From contig DAOPQC010000004.1 in assembly GCA_035358815.1 (NCBI GenBank), forward strand, positions 310,001-374,000: a stretch of 64,000 nt of DNA, written 5' to 3'. Within the stretch, counting starts at the first letter, position 1. Each line of letters begins with the position of its first letter. The DNA comes from Thermoanaerobaculales bacterium. GTDB taxonomy: Bacteria > Acidobacteriota > Thermoanaerobaculia > Thermoanaerobaculales > Sulfomarinibacteraceae. Below the pieces are notes generated by a model. That model saw only the letters and a list, made by a program, of their open reading frames with translations, ran no database searches and was not told the origin of the DNA. The translations under genes were made by a program, and so were the position numbers. Positions 17,139-26,307 of this stretch are shown piece after piece.

Positions 17139-17184
17139 GGGCAGCGAAGCGCGTTCGGGCCGCGTTGGCCGGCAAGGAGGTCGG

Positions 17185-17856
17185 GTGAGCTCGGGCAACG
17201 TCGTGACCATGATCGATGCCTGCCGCCACTACCGGCGCGGCGAGGAGGTGGTGCGCGCGCTCGACGGCGTCTCGCTCGAGGTGGCGGCCGGCGAGTCGAT
17301 CGCCCTGGTCGGGGCCTCGGGCTCGGGCAAGTCGACCCTGCTCAACCTGGTGTCCGCGGTCGACCGGCCGACTGCGGGCCGGGTCGAGGTCTGCGGCATC
17401 GAGCTGGCGACGGCCTCCGAGGATGACCTGCTCGGCCTTCGGCGGCGCTGCATCGGGCTCGTGTTCCAGGCCTTCCACCTGGTGCCCCACCTCACGGCCG
17501 AGGAAAACGTGGCCCTGCCGCTCGCGCTCGCCGGCCGCAGCGACCCGGGCCGGGTGGCGGATCTGCTGCGCCGCGTCGGCCTCGTCCACCGGCGCAGCCA
17601 CTACCCATCCGAGCTGTCGGGCGGCGAGCAGCAGCGGACCGCGCTCGCCCGCGCCCTGGTCCACAGGCCGCGGCTGCTGGTCGCTGACGAGCCGACCGGC
17701 AACCTCGACTCGCGCACCGGCACCGCCGTGCTCGAGCTGCTCGCCGAGTTGCAGCGGTCGGAGGGGGCGGCCCTTCTGCTCGCGACCCACGACGAGTCGC
17801 TGGCGGCGGCCGCAGGCCGGATCGTGCAACTCCACGACGGGAAGATCGCTTGGTAA
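17185..17856 (+). CDS. LolD/MacB-type ABC transporter ATP-binding protein
   Basis: This 223-residue ATPase shows Walker A GASGSGKSTLLN (about residues 43-54), the Q-loop LVFQAFHLVPHLTAEENV, the ABC signature LSGGEQQRTALARALVHRP and Walker B LLVADEPTGNLDSRTG, then an H-loop ATHDESLA. This set, especially ADEPTGNLD, is typical of LolD/MacB/FtsE-like ATPases that drive lipoprotein release or mechanotransmission rather than solute import. A strong AAGGAGG precedes the GTG start. It is followed by the FtsX-like permease and a lipocalin-like AttH protein, forming one operon. Confidence 0.9.
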   Translation: MSSGNVVTMIDACRHYRRGEEVVRALDGVSLEVAAGESIALVGASGSGKSTLLNLVSAVDRPTAGRVEVCGIELATASEDDLLGLRRRCIGLVFQAFHLVPHLTAEENVALPLALAGRSDPGRVADLLRRVGLVHRRSHYPSELSGGEQQRTALARALVHRPRLLVADEPTGNLDSRTGTAVLELLAELQRSEGAALLLATHDESLAAAAGRIVQLHDGKIAW

Positions 17857-17871
17857 GCGGAGCCGTGATGA

Positions 17872-18003
17872 CGTTCCCGTTCCCGTCCCCGTCCCCGTTC
17901 CCGAGTGAACGCGGATCGTTGGGAAGTCAACGTCACCCAAAGATCCGGCGCACCGGTGACGTGAGGAGCCGAGACGACGTTCGGGAACGGGGAGGGGAAC
18001 GGG
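17872..18003. repeat. Hexamer-arm hairpin element inside the ABC operon
   Basis: A left array of CGTTCCCGT-type hexamers at 17872-17903 faces a right array of CGGGAACGGGG at 17982-18003. A second nested inverted pair, AACGTCACC and GGTGACGT, lies between them. The element separates the ATPase gene from its permease, so it would fold in the shared transcript. Confidence 0.65.
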
Positions 18004-18061
18004 CCGCGCGGATGCGGCGTGGGGGCACGAGGTTCGCGCTCCCGGGACGGGGCGGTGCCTG

Positions 18062-20602
18062 GTGGTCCTGAAGGCCCTGCTGTGGCGGCCGCTGCGGCGG
18101 CGGCCGTGGCGGTTCCTGGTGACCGTGGTCGGGGTCGCGACCGGCGTCGCCGCGGTGGTGGCGACGGTCGCTTCGAGCCGGGCGGCGGTGCGCGCCTTCG
18201 CCGAGGGCGTCGAGGAGGTGGCGGGCGCGGCCCGGGTCGAGGTGACCCGGCCGGGCGGCCTGCCGGCGTCGCTGCTCGGCGCCCTGCGGCCGCTGGCCGG
18301 CGACGCGGTGGTGGTGCCGGTGGTGGAGGAGGTGGCGCTGCTGGTCGAGCTCGGGGACGGGGTCCGCGTGCTCGGGGTCGACCTGCTGGCAGACGCCCAG
18401 GTCCGGCCGGTGCTCGAGGGCGACGAGGCGGGCGAGCGGCTAATCGAGGCCCTCACCGGCCGCGGAGTGCTCCTCTCGGACGCCCTGGCGCGCCGGCTCG
18501 GCGTGGCGGTGGGAGACACGGTGACCCTGTCGGCCCGGGCCCGGCTCGAACCGGTCGAGGTGGTGGCGGTGTTCCCGGCGGAGGACCTGGCGGCGGTGTG
18601 GGAGCGGGTGGTGGTGATGGACGTTGCGCTGGCGGCCGAGCTGTTCGGGCGGGGTGAGCTGGTCGACCGCATCGAGCTCGCGCCGCGGCCCGGGGTCGAC
18701 GCCCAGGTGCTCCGGGATCGGCTGTCCGGGCTGCTGGCGGACGACGTCACGGTGGCGCCGCCGTCGCGCCGGCGCGAGTCCGCCGAGCAGATGGTGGCCT
18801 CGTTGCGCTTCAATCTGACCGCGCTGTCGGCGATCTCGGTGCTGGTCGGCGCGGTGCTGGTGGCGACCACGCTCGCGACCTCGGTGGTCCAGCGACGCTA
18901 CACGGTGGCGCTGCTGCGCTCGCTCGGCGCCTCGCGGCGCCAGATCGCGGGCGCGGTCTTGCTCGAGGCCGCCGCGATCGGCCTCGCCGGTGGGGTGATC
19001 GGTGTCGCCGGCGGCCTGCTCGGTGCCCGGGCTGCCCTGGTCAGCGTCCGCTACTCGGTGGTGACGATGCTGCGCTCGAGCCTCGCCACCGACATCGAGG
19101 CCGAGCCCTGGCTGGCCGCCCTCGGCCTCGCCCTGGCGCTCGCGGTGTCGCTCGCCGCCGCCGTGCTGCCGCTCGAGGAGGCGCTGCGCACGCCGCCGCT
19201 GCAGGGCCTCAGCGACGCGCCGCCGCGGCGGCTCTCCCTGCGGACGATCCTCTTCGACGCCGCCGCCCTGGTTGTTCTCGCCGGCGGCGCGCTGTGGCTG
19301 GTCAGCCTGCCCGCGTGGCGGGGCCTGCCGGTGGCCGCGCTGGTCGCCTGCCTGGCGGTGATGGCGATGCTGCTGGTCGGCGCGGCGCCTCTGCTCGACG
19401 GCCTGGCGCGGGCCGGAGCGAGCCCGCTGCGGCGGCTGGCCGGCCCCTCGCTGCGGCTGGCCGCGGCGGCGCTGTCGGCCGGCCGGCGGCGGGCGGCGTG
19501 GGCGGCCGGCGCGGTCTCGGTGGCGGTGGCGCTGGCGGTGGCGATCGTGACCATGGTGAGCTCGTTCCGGGAGACCGTCGAGCGCTGGACCGAGGCCGGG
19601 ATGCGCGCCGACGTCTGGGTGCGGCCGCTGGCCATGGAGCGCGGCGTGCCGACCGGCGAGCTCGACCCCGCGATCGTCGACCTCGCGAAGGGGATGTTCG
19701 GGGCCGACGCGGTCGACCCCTTCTACACGGTCGACATCGAGTACCAGGGCCGCCCCGTGGCCCTGGCCGGGGCCGCCTTCGACGTGGTTTCGCGGCACGG
19801 CAGCGTGTACTTTCCGGGCCGCGACTCGCGCGACGTCTTCGCCGAGGCCTGGGCGGTCGGCGGCGCAGTGGTCAACGAGCCGTTCGCCAACCGGTTCCGG
19901 GTCCGCGAGGGGGACACCGTGACCCTGGAGCCGCCGGGAGGTCCGCTCACCGCGAGGGTGGTGGGTGTGTTCAAGGACTACTCGCGCTCGCACGGACTGG
20001 TGGTGGTCGACCGGTCGCGGTTTCTGGAGCGCTTCCCGGGCCGCGGTCCGCTGGACATGGCGGTCTTCCTGCCCGACGACGCCGACCCGCTGGCGGCCCG
20101 CGACCGGCTGCTCGAGGCGGTGCGCGGCCGCTTCCTGATCGAGGCCTTTGGGAACCGCGAGCTCAAGCGCGAGGTGCTGGCGGCCTTCGAGCGCACCTTC
20201 GCCATCACCACCGCGCTGTCGGTGGTGGCGGCGGTGGTGGCGGTGATCGCGGTGGTGACGGTGCTGCTGACCCTGGTCGGCGAGCGGCGGCGCGAGCTGG
20301 CCACGGTGCGGGCGCTCGGCGCGTCGCGCCGCCAGGTCGGCACGATGATGCTGGCGGAGGCCGCCCTGCTCGGGCTCGCCTCGACCGCTGCCGGGGTCGC
20401 GGCCGGGCTGGTGGTCGGGGTGATCCTGGTCGAGGTCGTCAACCTGCAGAGCTTCGGCTGGTCGCTCAGCCTGGTGCTGCCGTGGTCCGACGTCGCGACC
20501 CTGGCGGCATGGGTCGGGCTGGCCTGCGTCCTGGCCGGTCTGGCGCCGGCCGCGGCGGCGCTGGCGCTGCAGCCCGCGGAGGTACTCCGTGAGGAAGGCT
20601 GA
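18062..20602 (+). CDS. ABC transporter permease with two FtsX domains
   Basis: This 846-residue integral membrane protein has the layout of MacB/LolC-E-like permeases: an N-terminal helix, a periplasmic MacB-PCD domain, a three-helix FtsX domain near residues 260-375 (LLRSLGASRRQIAGAVLLEAA), a central further helix pair, a second periplasmic domain and a second FtsX domain near 710-840 (ATVRALGASRRQVGTMMLAEA). The matching 'LGASRRQ' coupling-helix motifs show the internal duplication. It should work with the upstream ATPase in moving lipids or lipoproteins in the envelope. Its end overlaps the AttH-like gene by 14 nt. Confidence 0.88.
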   Translation: MVLKALLWRPLRRRPWRFLVTVVGVATGVAAVVATVASSRAAVRAFAEGVEEVAGAARVEVTRPGGLPASLLGALRPLAGDAVVVPVVEEVALLVELGDGVRVLGVDLLADAQVRPVLEGDEAGERLIEALTGRGVLLSDALARRLGVAVGDTVTLSARARLEPVEVVAVFPAEDLAAVWERVVVMDVALAAELFGRGELVDRIELAPRPGVDAQVLRDRLSGLLADDVTVAPPSRRRESAEQMVASLRFNLTALSAISVLVGAVLVATTLATSVVQRRYTVALLRSLGASRRQIAGAVLLEAAAIGLAGGVIGVAGGLLGARAALVSVRYSVVTMLRSSLATDIEAEPWLAALGLALALAVSLAAAVLPLEEALRTPPLQGLSDAPPRRLSLRTILFDAAALVVLAGGALWLVSLPAWRGLPVAALVACLAVMAMLLVGAAPLLDGLARAGASPLRRLAGPSLRLAAAALSAGRRRAAWAAGAVSVAVALAVAIVTMVSSFRETVERWTEAGMRADVWVRPLAMERGVPTGELDPAIVDLAKGMFGADAVDPFYTVDIEYQGRPVALAGAAFDVVSRHGSVYFPGRDSRDVFAEAWAVGGAVVNEPFANRFRVREGDTVTLEPPGGPLTARVVGVFKDYSRSHGLVVVDRSRFLERFPGRGPLDMAVFLPDDADPLAARDRLLEAVRGRFLIEAFGNRELKREVLAAFERTFAITTALSVVAAVVAVIAVVTVLLTLVGERRRELATVRALGASRRQVGTMMLAEAALLGLASTAAGVAAGLVVGVILVEVVNLQSFGWSLSLVLPWSDVATLAAWVGLACVLAGLAPAAAALALQPAEVLREEG

Positions 20603-21719
20603 TCCTCGCCGGCCGCGACCGGCCCGCCAGCTCATTGCCGCGGTGCTGGCTCTGGCGTGGCTGGCGCCGGCGGCGGCCAGGGCCGGCGAGAACGGCTGGC
20701 AGCGGATCACCGGCCCGCCCGCGATCGAGCTGCCGCGGGACCACGGCGCCCACCCCGAGGTCCAGACCGAGTGGTGGTATCTGACCGCCAACCTCCGCGA
20801 CGCTGCGGGCCATCGCTACGGCGTCCAGCTGACCTTCTTCCGGAGCGGTCTTGACGCCAGGCCGCCGGCCGCCGGCGGCTCGCCGCTGCGGGCGCGCCAG
20901 GCCGTCGCGGCCCACCTGGCGATTGCCGACGTCGAACGGGGCGCGTTCCGCCATGCGGAGCGGGTCGGCCGGGCCGACGGCGGCTTCACCGGCTTCTCGA
21001 CCGGCGACCTGCTGGCCTGGCTCGGCGACTGGCAGCTCGAGCGGCGGCCGGATGACACCCTGGTCGCGCGAGCGGTGGACCGGACGGCCGAGGTCGGGAT
21101 CGAGCTCAGCTGCCGCCCGGTGAAGCCACTCGTGCTGCAGGGGGATGACGGCTATTCCCGGAAGGGCGCTGACCCGGACAACGCCTCGGTCTACCTGAGC
21201 TGGACCCGGCTCGAGGTCACCGGCACCCTGACCCTCGACGGCCGCGAGCTCGCGGTGGCGGGCGCGGGCTGGTTCGACCACGAGTGGGGCAGCTCGCAGC
21301 TCGGCGAGGGCGTGGCCGGCTGGGACTGGTTCAGCCTCCGCCTCGACGACGGCTCCGAGCTCATGGTCTACCGGCTGCGGCGAACAGATGGGTCGCCGGA
21401 CCCGTACTCGTCGGGCACCCTGGTCCGGCCGGACGGCTCGACGCGGCGGCTTGCGGTCGGCGAGGTCGAGCTCGAGCCGGCCGGCTGGTGGACGAGCCCG
21501 GCGACCGGCGGCCGCTACCCGTCGGGCTGGCGGATCGCGGTCCCCACCGAGAAGCTCGACCTGACTGTCGCGCCCCTGCTGCGGGCAGCGGAGCTCGACG
21601 GCCGCGCCTCGACCGGCGTCGTCTACTGGGAGGGGCCGGTCGAGGTCACCGGCTCCCACCGCGGCGAGGGCTACGCCGAGCTCACCGGCTACGCCGGCAG
21701 CCTTCAGGGCCGGTTTTAA
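20589..21719 (+). CDS. AttH/CrtC-like lipocalin-fold secreted protein
   Basis: This 376-residue protein has a signal peptide (LIAAVLALAWLAPAAARA). Hallmarks of the AttH / carotenoid 1,2-hydratase-like family are TEWWYLTANLRD near residue 60, the GVQLTFFRSG strand, a central GDDGYSRKG segment and AGAGWFDHEWGSSQL near residue 230. Homologues are commonly encoded beside LolD/FtsX-type ABC transporters, as here, where the start lies inside the permease gene. It is therefore probably a periplasmic lipid-handling partner of that transporter; carotenoid hydration is unlikely because no carotenoid genes are nearby. Confidence 0.85.
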   Translation: MRKADPRRPRPARQLIAAVLALAWLAPAAARAGENGWQRITGPPAIELPRDHGAHPEVQTEWWYLTANLRDAAGHRYGVQLTFFRSGLDARPPAAGGSPLRARQAVAAHLAIADVERGAFRHAERVGRADGGFTGFSTGDLLAWLGDWQLERRPDDTLVARAVDRTAEVGIELSCRPVKPLVLQGDDGYSRKGADPDNASVYLSWTRLEVTGTLTLDGRELAVAGAGWFDHEWGSSQLGEGVAGWDWFSLRLDDGSELMVYRLRRTDGSPDPYSSGTLVRPDGSTRRLAVGEVELEPAGWWTSPATGGRYPSGWRIAVPTEKLDLTVAPLLRAAELDGRASTGVVYWEGPVEVTGSHRGEGYAELTGYAGSLQGRF

Positions 21720-21827
21720 GGCAGGCTGGAAGCCTACCCTACAACGCGGTTTCCCCGGAATCGGCTAAGCTGGGCGCAATGGGCACCCTGTCCCGCGACA
21801 CCGACCGGGAGGCGGAGCGGGTGGCGA

Positions 21828-24800
21828 TCACTGCGCGGGGTCGTCGAGCTCGATGCGGAGAGGAGCGGCGGGGGAGCTGGCCCCTCGCCCCTTGGCCGTC
21901 GGTTTGGCGGGGACAGGGCCGTGGTCCTCGAGCCGGACCGACACCGCCTTGGACACCCCCGGCTCCTCCATGGTGATGCCGTAGAGCACGTCGGCCCGCG
22001 CCATGGTGCGCCGGTTGTGGGTGATCAGCACGAACTGGGTGTGGTCGCTCATCGAGCTGATCAAATCGGCCAGCCGCTCGACGTTGGCGTCGTCGAGCGG
22101 GGCGTCGACCTCGTCGAGGATGCAGAACGGCGACGGCTTGATCCGGAACAGGGAGATCAGGAGGGAGAGCGCGGTCAGCGCCTTCTCGCCGCCGGACAGC
22201 AGCTGCACCGACTGGGTCTTCTTGCCCGGGGGCTGGGCGGTGATGTCGATGCCCGACTCCAGCGGGTCGTCCTCGTCGACCAACTGGAGGGTGGCGCTGC
22301 CGCCGCCGAACAGGCGGTTGAAGGTCTCGTGGAAGAGGCCGTTGACCTGCTCCAGGGTCTCGACGAAGCGCTGGCTGCAGAAGGCGTCGATCTCGCGGAT
22401 GGTGGTCTCGAGCTTGTGCAGCGCCTCCACCAGGTCCTTGCGCTGGGCGCCGAGGAAGGTCGACCGTTGGTCGAGCTCGTCCACCTCCTTGAGCGCCAGC
22501 AGGTTGACCGGTCCCAGCGCCTCGATCTTCTCGCGCAGGCCGGCAATCGTCGCGCGCAGCGCTTCGGGGACCGCCTCGGCGTCGGGCTCCCCCTTGAGCA
22601 GCTCCTCCGGGGTGGTTTCCAGCTCGGCCGCCGCCGTATCGCGCAGCCGCTCCCACTGCGCCTCGAGACGCGTCTGCTCGACCTCGGCCTCGTGGAGCGA
22701 CTCGCGGGCGCGGTCGTGCTCGTCGCGGCGCTGGCGGACCTCGTGGTCGAGGGCCTCGACCGAGGTCGCGATCTCGGCGAGGAGCTCGCCGAGCCGCCGC
22801 TCCCGGTCGCGCGCCGAGCTCAGCAGCCCCTGCTCCTCGGCGAGCCGGGCTCGCGACCGCACCACCTCCTCCTCGGTGCCGGCGAGCTCGGAGCCCAGCT
22901 GGTCGACATCGCCCTGCAGCTTGGCGACGCGCTCGTCGAGGCGCCGGCCCTCACCGGCGAGCCGCTCCTGCTCCGCGATCGCGGCCGCCGCACGCTCCTC
23001 GGCGAGGCGCGCCTCGGCCTGCCAGCGGTCGAGCCGGCGCAGCGCGTCCGCCGCCTCATCACGCCGGCTCGCGAGGGCGCTGGCGGCGCCGTCGACGGCC
23101 TGCTCGAGCTCGGCGGTGCGGTTCTCGAGGGCGGCGACCTCCCCCTCGAACGTGGCCTTCCGTCCCACCAGCTCTTCCGCGAGCTTCCGGCTGCGCCCGG
23201 TCTCGGCGTCGGTGCCCTCGAGCTCGCGGCGCAGCCGCGCCAGCTCCTCGCCGAGCGCCTGCTCGACCGCCGCCGCGCGGGCGCGCTCCTGCTCGGCCCG
23301 CAGCAGCCGGCCGTCGAGGTCCGACACGGCGCCCTCGACGTCGGCGAGGGCGCGAGCCGTGTCGCGGTGGCGACTGGACGCGGAGCCCTCGCGCTCGCTG
23401 GTCAGGCCGATGTCGGCGGCCAGCCGGTGACGGACGTCGCGCAGGGCGAGCGCGCCGTGGTGGCGCGAGCCGGACGTCGGCGGCTCGACCGTGCGGCCCC
23501 GCCAGACCACGTCGTCCGGCCCGACGAAGATCGCGTGCGGGTGCTGCTCGGCGAGCCGCCGGGCGGTCTCCCGGTCCGGGCAGCGGAAGGCCGGAGGCAG
23601 CACCCTGCTGAGCCACGGCAGATGCTCGGGCTTGACGCCGGCCTGCGCGAGCAGCGGCTCCGTGCCGTCCGGCGCCGGCGCGTCCAGCGGTGCGGCGGGG
23701 CCGCCGGCGACCGCGAGCCGCAGCCGGCCCTCGAGCTCGGCCAGCGTCCGGACCTGCTCGTCGGCAATGCCGGCGGCCGCGATCACCGGCAGCTCGAGCC
23801 AGTCTGACCAGACCCGGTCGAGCAACGGCGCCAGCCCCGGCGCCGGGTCGAGGTAGTCACCCACCTGTCCCGCCAGGCTGTCCTCGGACAGGACTGCGAC
23901 GAGCTGCTCGAGCACCGCCGCGTGGTGGGCGAGCTCGCGTTCGATGCCGGCCAGGCTCTGGCGGTGCTTCCACAGCTCCCGGCCCAGGCTCTCGGCCTCG
24001 TCCCGGGCGGCGTTGGCCTCGCCCTGGAGCGCGCTGCGGCGCTCGACCAGCTCGCGCCGGCGGTCGTCGAGCTCCCGGGCGGCGCTCGCCGCGTTCCGGC
24101 TGTCGTTGGCCGCGGCCCGGTAGCGGCCTTCGGTCTCGTCGAGGCGGCGGACCAGCGCGACCCGCTCGTGCTCGAGCTGGCTGAGGACGAAGGCGACGCG
24201 GTCCTGCTCCCGCTCGAGCTCGCCGAGGCGGTTGCGGCTGGTGGTCAGCGACGAGATCGTGCGCAGCAGCTCCTGGCGGCGCTCGTTGGCATGGGACTCG
24301 GCCTCGCCGAGGCGGACGCGGCCCTCGTTCTCGGCCGTGGTGGCCTCGCCTACCGCGCTGCGGACCGCCTGCAGGGCCTCCTCCAGGGTGGTCCTCCGGG
24401 TGGTCGCCTCCGCGATCCTCCCCTCGAGGTCGCTGCGGGTCGAGCTGATCGTCAGCCGGTCGCGGCGCGCCCGCTCGAGCGACTCGCGGAGCTGGTCGAT
24501 GAGGTCGCCGGAGCGCTCGAGGAAGGCCTCAAGCCGCTCGCGCGAGGCCTGCAGCTCGGCGACCTCGGTGCGCGCCGCCTCGACCTCGGTGCGGGTGCCT
24601 TCGAGGCGCGACCTGGCCTGGCCGAGGTCGGCCTCGGTGCTGGCCAGCGCGGCGGCGGCCGCGGCGACCTCGTTCTGAATCTGGGCACGACGACGCGCCA
24701 GCTCGCGGCGGGCACGGTCGGCGTCGTGGGCCTCGACGGTGAGCAGGGTCTGCTGCGCCGCCCGCAGCTCGTCGCGCAGCCGCTGGTGGCGCTTCGCCTG

Positions 24801-25439
24801 GCCGGCCTGGCGCTTGAGCTGGCGCAGCGAGCGGTCGACCTCCGCGATGACGTCGTCGAGGCGGAGCAGGTTCTGGCGGGTGTGCTCGAGCTTGAGCGCG
24901 GACTCGTGCTTGCGCTTCTTGTAGCGGGTGATGCCCGCCGCCTCCTCGATCAGCACCCGGCGATCGGTGGGCCGCGCCGACAGCACCTGCCCGACCCGGC
25001 CCTGCTCGATGATCGAGTAGTCGCGGATCCCGAGCCCGACCGACAGCAGCTCGTCCATCACGTCCTTGAGGCGGGCCGTCTTGCCGTTCAGCCGGTACTC
25101 GGATGGCCCCGACCGGTAGACCCGCCGCCGGATCTCGAGGCGGCCGTCGGCCTCCTGCCAGTGGCCGTCGTCGGACTGCAGGTTGAGCACCACCTCGGCG
25201 GCCCCGGCAGGCGCACGGCGGGTGGCGCCCGAGAACACGACCTCGCCCATCTGCTTGAGCCGGAGCAGGGTCGGGCTCTGCTCTCCGAGAACCCAGAGGA
25301 TGGCGTCGACCAGGTTCGACTTGCCGCAGCCGTTGGGGCCGATGATCGCTGAGATGTCGCCCGGGAAGGTGAGATCCACCTTGTCCGGGAACGACTTGAA
25401 CCCGGCCAGCGAGAGCGAGTGCAGGCGGACGCGCGCCAT
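21828..25439 (-). CDS. smc: Chromosome segregation protein SMC
   Basis: This is a 1203-residue SMC ATPase. The N-terminal head has LAGFKSFPDKVDLTF and Walker A GPNGCGKSNLVDAILWVLGE. Two long coiled coils flank a hinge around residues 510-650. The C-terminal head has the ABC signature LLSGGEKALTALSLL and Walker B FCILDEVDAPLDDANVERL. It compacts and resolves the chromosome as a dimer with ScpA/ScpB, neither of which is encoded in this window. The ATG at 25439 fits the family start and is preceded by TACCGT at an 8-nt gap. The frame extends further upstream without support. Confidence 0.95.
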   Translation of the reverse strand: MARVRLHSLSLAGFKSFPDKVDLTFPGDISAIIGPNGCGKSNLVDAILWVLGEQSPTLLRLKQMGEVVFSGATRRAPAGAAEVVLNLQSDDGHWQEADGRLEIRRRVYRSGPSEYRLNGKTARLKDVMDELLSVGLGIRDYSIIEQGRVGQVLSARPTDRRVLIEEAAGITRYKKRKHESALKLEHTRQNLLRLDDVIAEVDRSLRQLKRQAGQAKRHQRLRDELRAAQQTLLTVEAHDADRARRELARRRAQIQNEVAAAAAALASTEADLGQARSRLEGTRTEVEAARTEVAELQASRERLEAFLERSGDLIDQLRESLERARRDRLTISSTRSDLEGRIAEATTRRTTLEEALQAVRSAVGEATTAENEGRVRLGEAESHANERRQELLRTISSLTTSRNRLGELEREQDRVAFVLSQLEHERVALVRRLDETEGRYRAAANDSRNAASAARELDDRRRELVERRSALQGEANAARDEAESLGRELWKHRQSLAGIERELAHHAAVLEQLVAVLSEDSLAGQVGDYLDPAPGLAPLLDRVWSDWLELPVIAAAGIADEQVRTLAELEGRLRLAVAGGPAAPLDAPAPDGTEPLLAQAGVKPEHLPWLSRVLPPAFRCPDRETARRLAEQHPHAIFVGPDDVVWRGRTVEPPTSGSRHHGALALRDVRHRLAADIGLTSEREGSASSRHRDTARALADVEGAVSDLDGRLLRAEQERARAAAVEQALGEELARLRRELEGTDAETGRSRKLAEELVGRKATFEGEVAALENRTAELEQAVDGAASALASRRDEAADALRRLDRWQAEARLAEERAAAAIAEQERLAGEGRRLDERVAKLQGDVDQLGSELAGTEEEVVRSRARLAEEQGLLSSARDRERRLGELLAEIATSVEALDHEVRQRRDEHDRARESLHEAEVEQTRLEAQWERLRDTAAAELETTPEELLKGEPDAEAVPEALRATIAGLREKIEALGPVNLLALKEVDELDQRSTFLGAQRKDLVEALHKLETTIREIDAFCSQRFVETLEQVNGLFHETFNRLFGGGSATLQLVDEDDPLESGIDITAQPPGKKTQSVQLLSGGEKALTALSLLISLFRIKPSPFCILDEVDAPLDDANVERLADLISSMSDHTQFVLITHNRRTMARADVLYGITMEEPGVSKAVSVRLEDHGPVPAKPTAKGRGASSPAAPLRIELDDPAQ

Positions 25440-25447
25440 CGCGCGGC

Positions 25448-25453
25448 ACGGTA
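25448..25453 (-). promoter_or_regulatory. Candidate -10 box (TACCGT) of smc
   Basis: The TAnnnT hexamer lies 8 nt before the smc ATG with no Shine-Dalgarno sequence between. The box itself is weak. Confidence 0.3.
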
Positions 25454-25552
25454 TCACCCCGGGACATCGCTTGGAAGGGCGCTTGGATATCGGTTGTGAG
25501 CGGGGGCACGGGACCCGAGGCGGGACACTGATCACCGGCTCCGTCATACCCT

Positions 25553-25812
25553 CCGTTCCCCCTCCCGTTCCCGCTTGTCACGGCGAAGCTGGAAGCGCAG
25601 CCGGATCCCCGTTCCCGGATCAGCCGGCCTTCGTCCCCCACACGCGCACCGACCGCCGGCGCTGCCCCGGGGCGGAGGAGCGGGGACGGGGGCGTGGATC
25701 CCGCATGCCGGGCAACGTCATTCCGAGCAGTTCGCCGCAATCACCGCACCTGGCACCCGAGAGGAGCGAAGTGGGCGAGGCCGCGGGACGGGAACGGGAA
25801 CGGGAATGCGGA
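25553..25812. repeat. Hexamer-arm repeat block in the smc downstream-facing spacer
   Basis: The 750-bp spacer 25440-26192 has no supported gene. It contains CCGTTCCCCCTCCCGTTCCC at 25553-25572, then CGCTTGTCACGGCGAAGC at 25572-25589 (the reverse complement of the GCTTCGCCGTGACAAG core seen in other spacers), further CCGTTCCCGG and CGGGGACGGGG copies, and the opposite array GGGACGGGAACGGGAACGGG at 25785-25804. Confidence 0.6.
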
Positions 25813-25923
25813 GGAATCCGGAAGCGGGCCCGGAAGCGGAGGCGGCGCAGAAGTGGGACGCCCAACCGACCACTCGTCGACCTGGGATTTGCGGCCCATC
25901 ACCCAGCTCATCGAACCGCCGAG

Positions 25924-26000
25924 ATCGCGGAGGCCGCAGAGATCGACGCAGAAGACATCTTCTGACCGTGCTCCGCGTTCTCTGCGCCCTCCGCGGTTTC
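25924..26000. repeat. CGCGGAGG-CGCAGAGA inverted repeat
   Basis: Left arm 25924-25954 carries CGCGGAGGCCGCAGAGA and right arm 25970-26000 carries its near complement TCTCTGCGCCCTCCGCG, separated by about 15 bases. This could form an imperfect 30-bp hairpin, a fourth flavour of spacer hairpin in this window. Confidence 0.6.
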
Positions 26001-26166
26001 CATGACGAGATGCCGGCTCAGGGCGCGTGTAGGGCCGCGAAGACAGGGACGGGCACGATTCATCCACAAGAGCGAAGGCCCCATCGCCCAACCTGACCTT
26101 GAAGCCGCCTTCTTCAGAGGCGGGAGACGAGCGTTCGGTGGGCGCCGCTCGATATTCTATATATAT

Positions 26167-26172
26167 TATACT
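26167..26172 (+). promoter_or_regulatory. Candidate -10 box (TATACT) of the decayed toxin/antitoxin locus
   Basis: TATACT sits in the AT-rich patch TTCTATATATATTATACTG (26154-26172), 20 nt before the ATG of the toxin relic. The patch resembles the one before vapB. Confidence 0.45.
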
Positions 26173-26192
26173 GCAGTCGCGGTGACGGCGAG

Positions 26193-26302
26193 ATGTGGAG
26201 CGTCGTCTTCTACACCGCGCCGTCCGGGAGGCGGAGAAGACCGTGCGTGCCCAGTACGAGGTGGCGTTGTCCCGCAGGAACGACTGGCTGAGGCAAGGGT
26301 GA
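26193..26302 (+). pseudogene. Internally deleted HigB/RelE-like toxin gene
   Basis: The ATG at 26193 opens MWSVVFYTAPSGR, matching the start of Gp49/HigB-type host-inhibition toxins (M-W-x-V-x-F-Y-x-T-x-x-G). After 13 codons a different frame takes over and gives VALSRRNDWLRQG before a TGA at 26300-26302, resembling the end of such toxins. The 60 or so middle residues are missing, so the gene is dead. The XRE antitoxin follows 5 nt later, the standard toxin-first HigBA order. The assignment rests on short motifs. Confidence 0.5.
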
Positions 26303-26307
26303 ATGAA

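Noticed and set aside
21779..21976. A possible leaderless gene starting MGTLSRDTDRE at 21779
   Set aside because: It runs antisense into the C-terminal coding part of smc and has only a weak TAAGCT box; no domain.
21921..23807. A 628-codon frame antisense to smc
   Set aside because: Shadow of the coiled-coil coding strand, giving a low-complexity translation.
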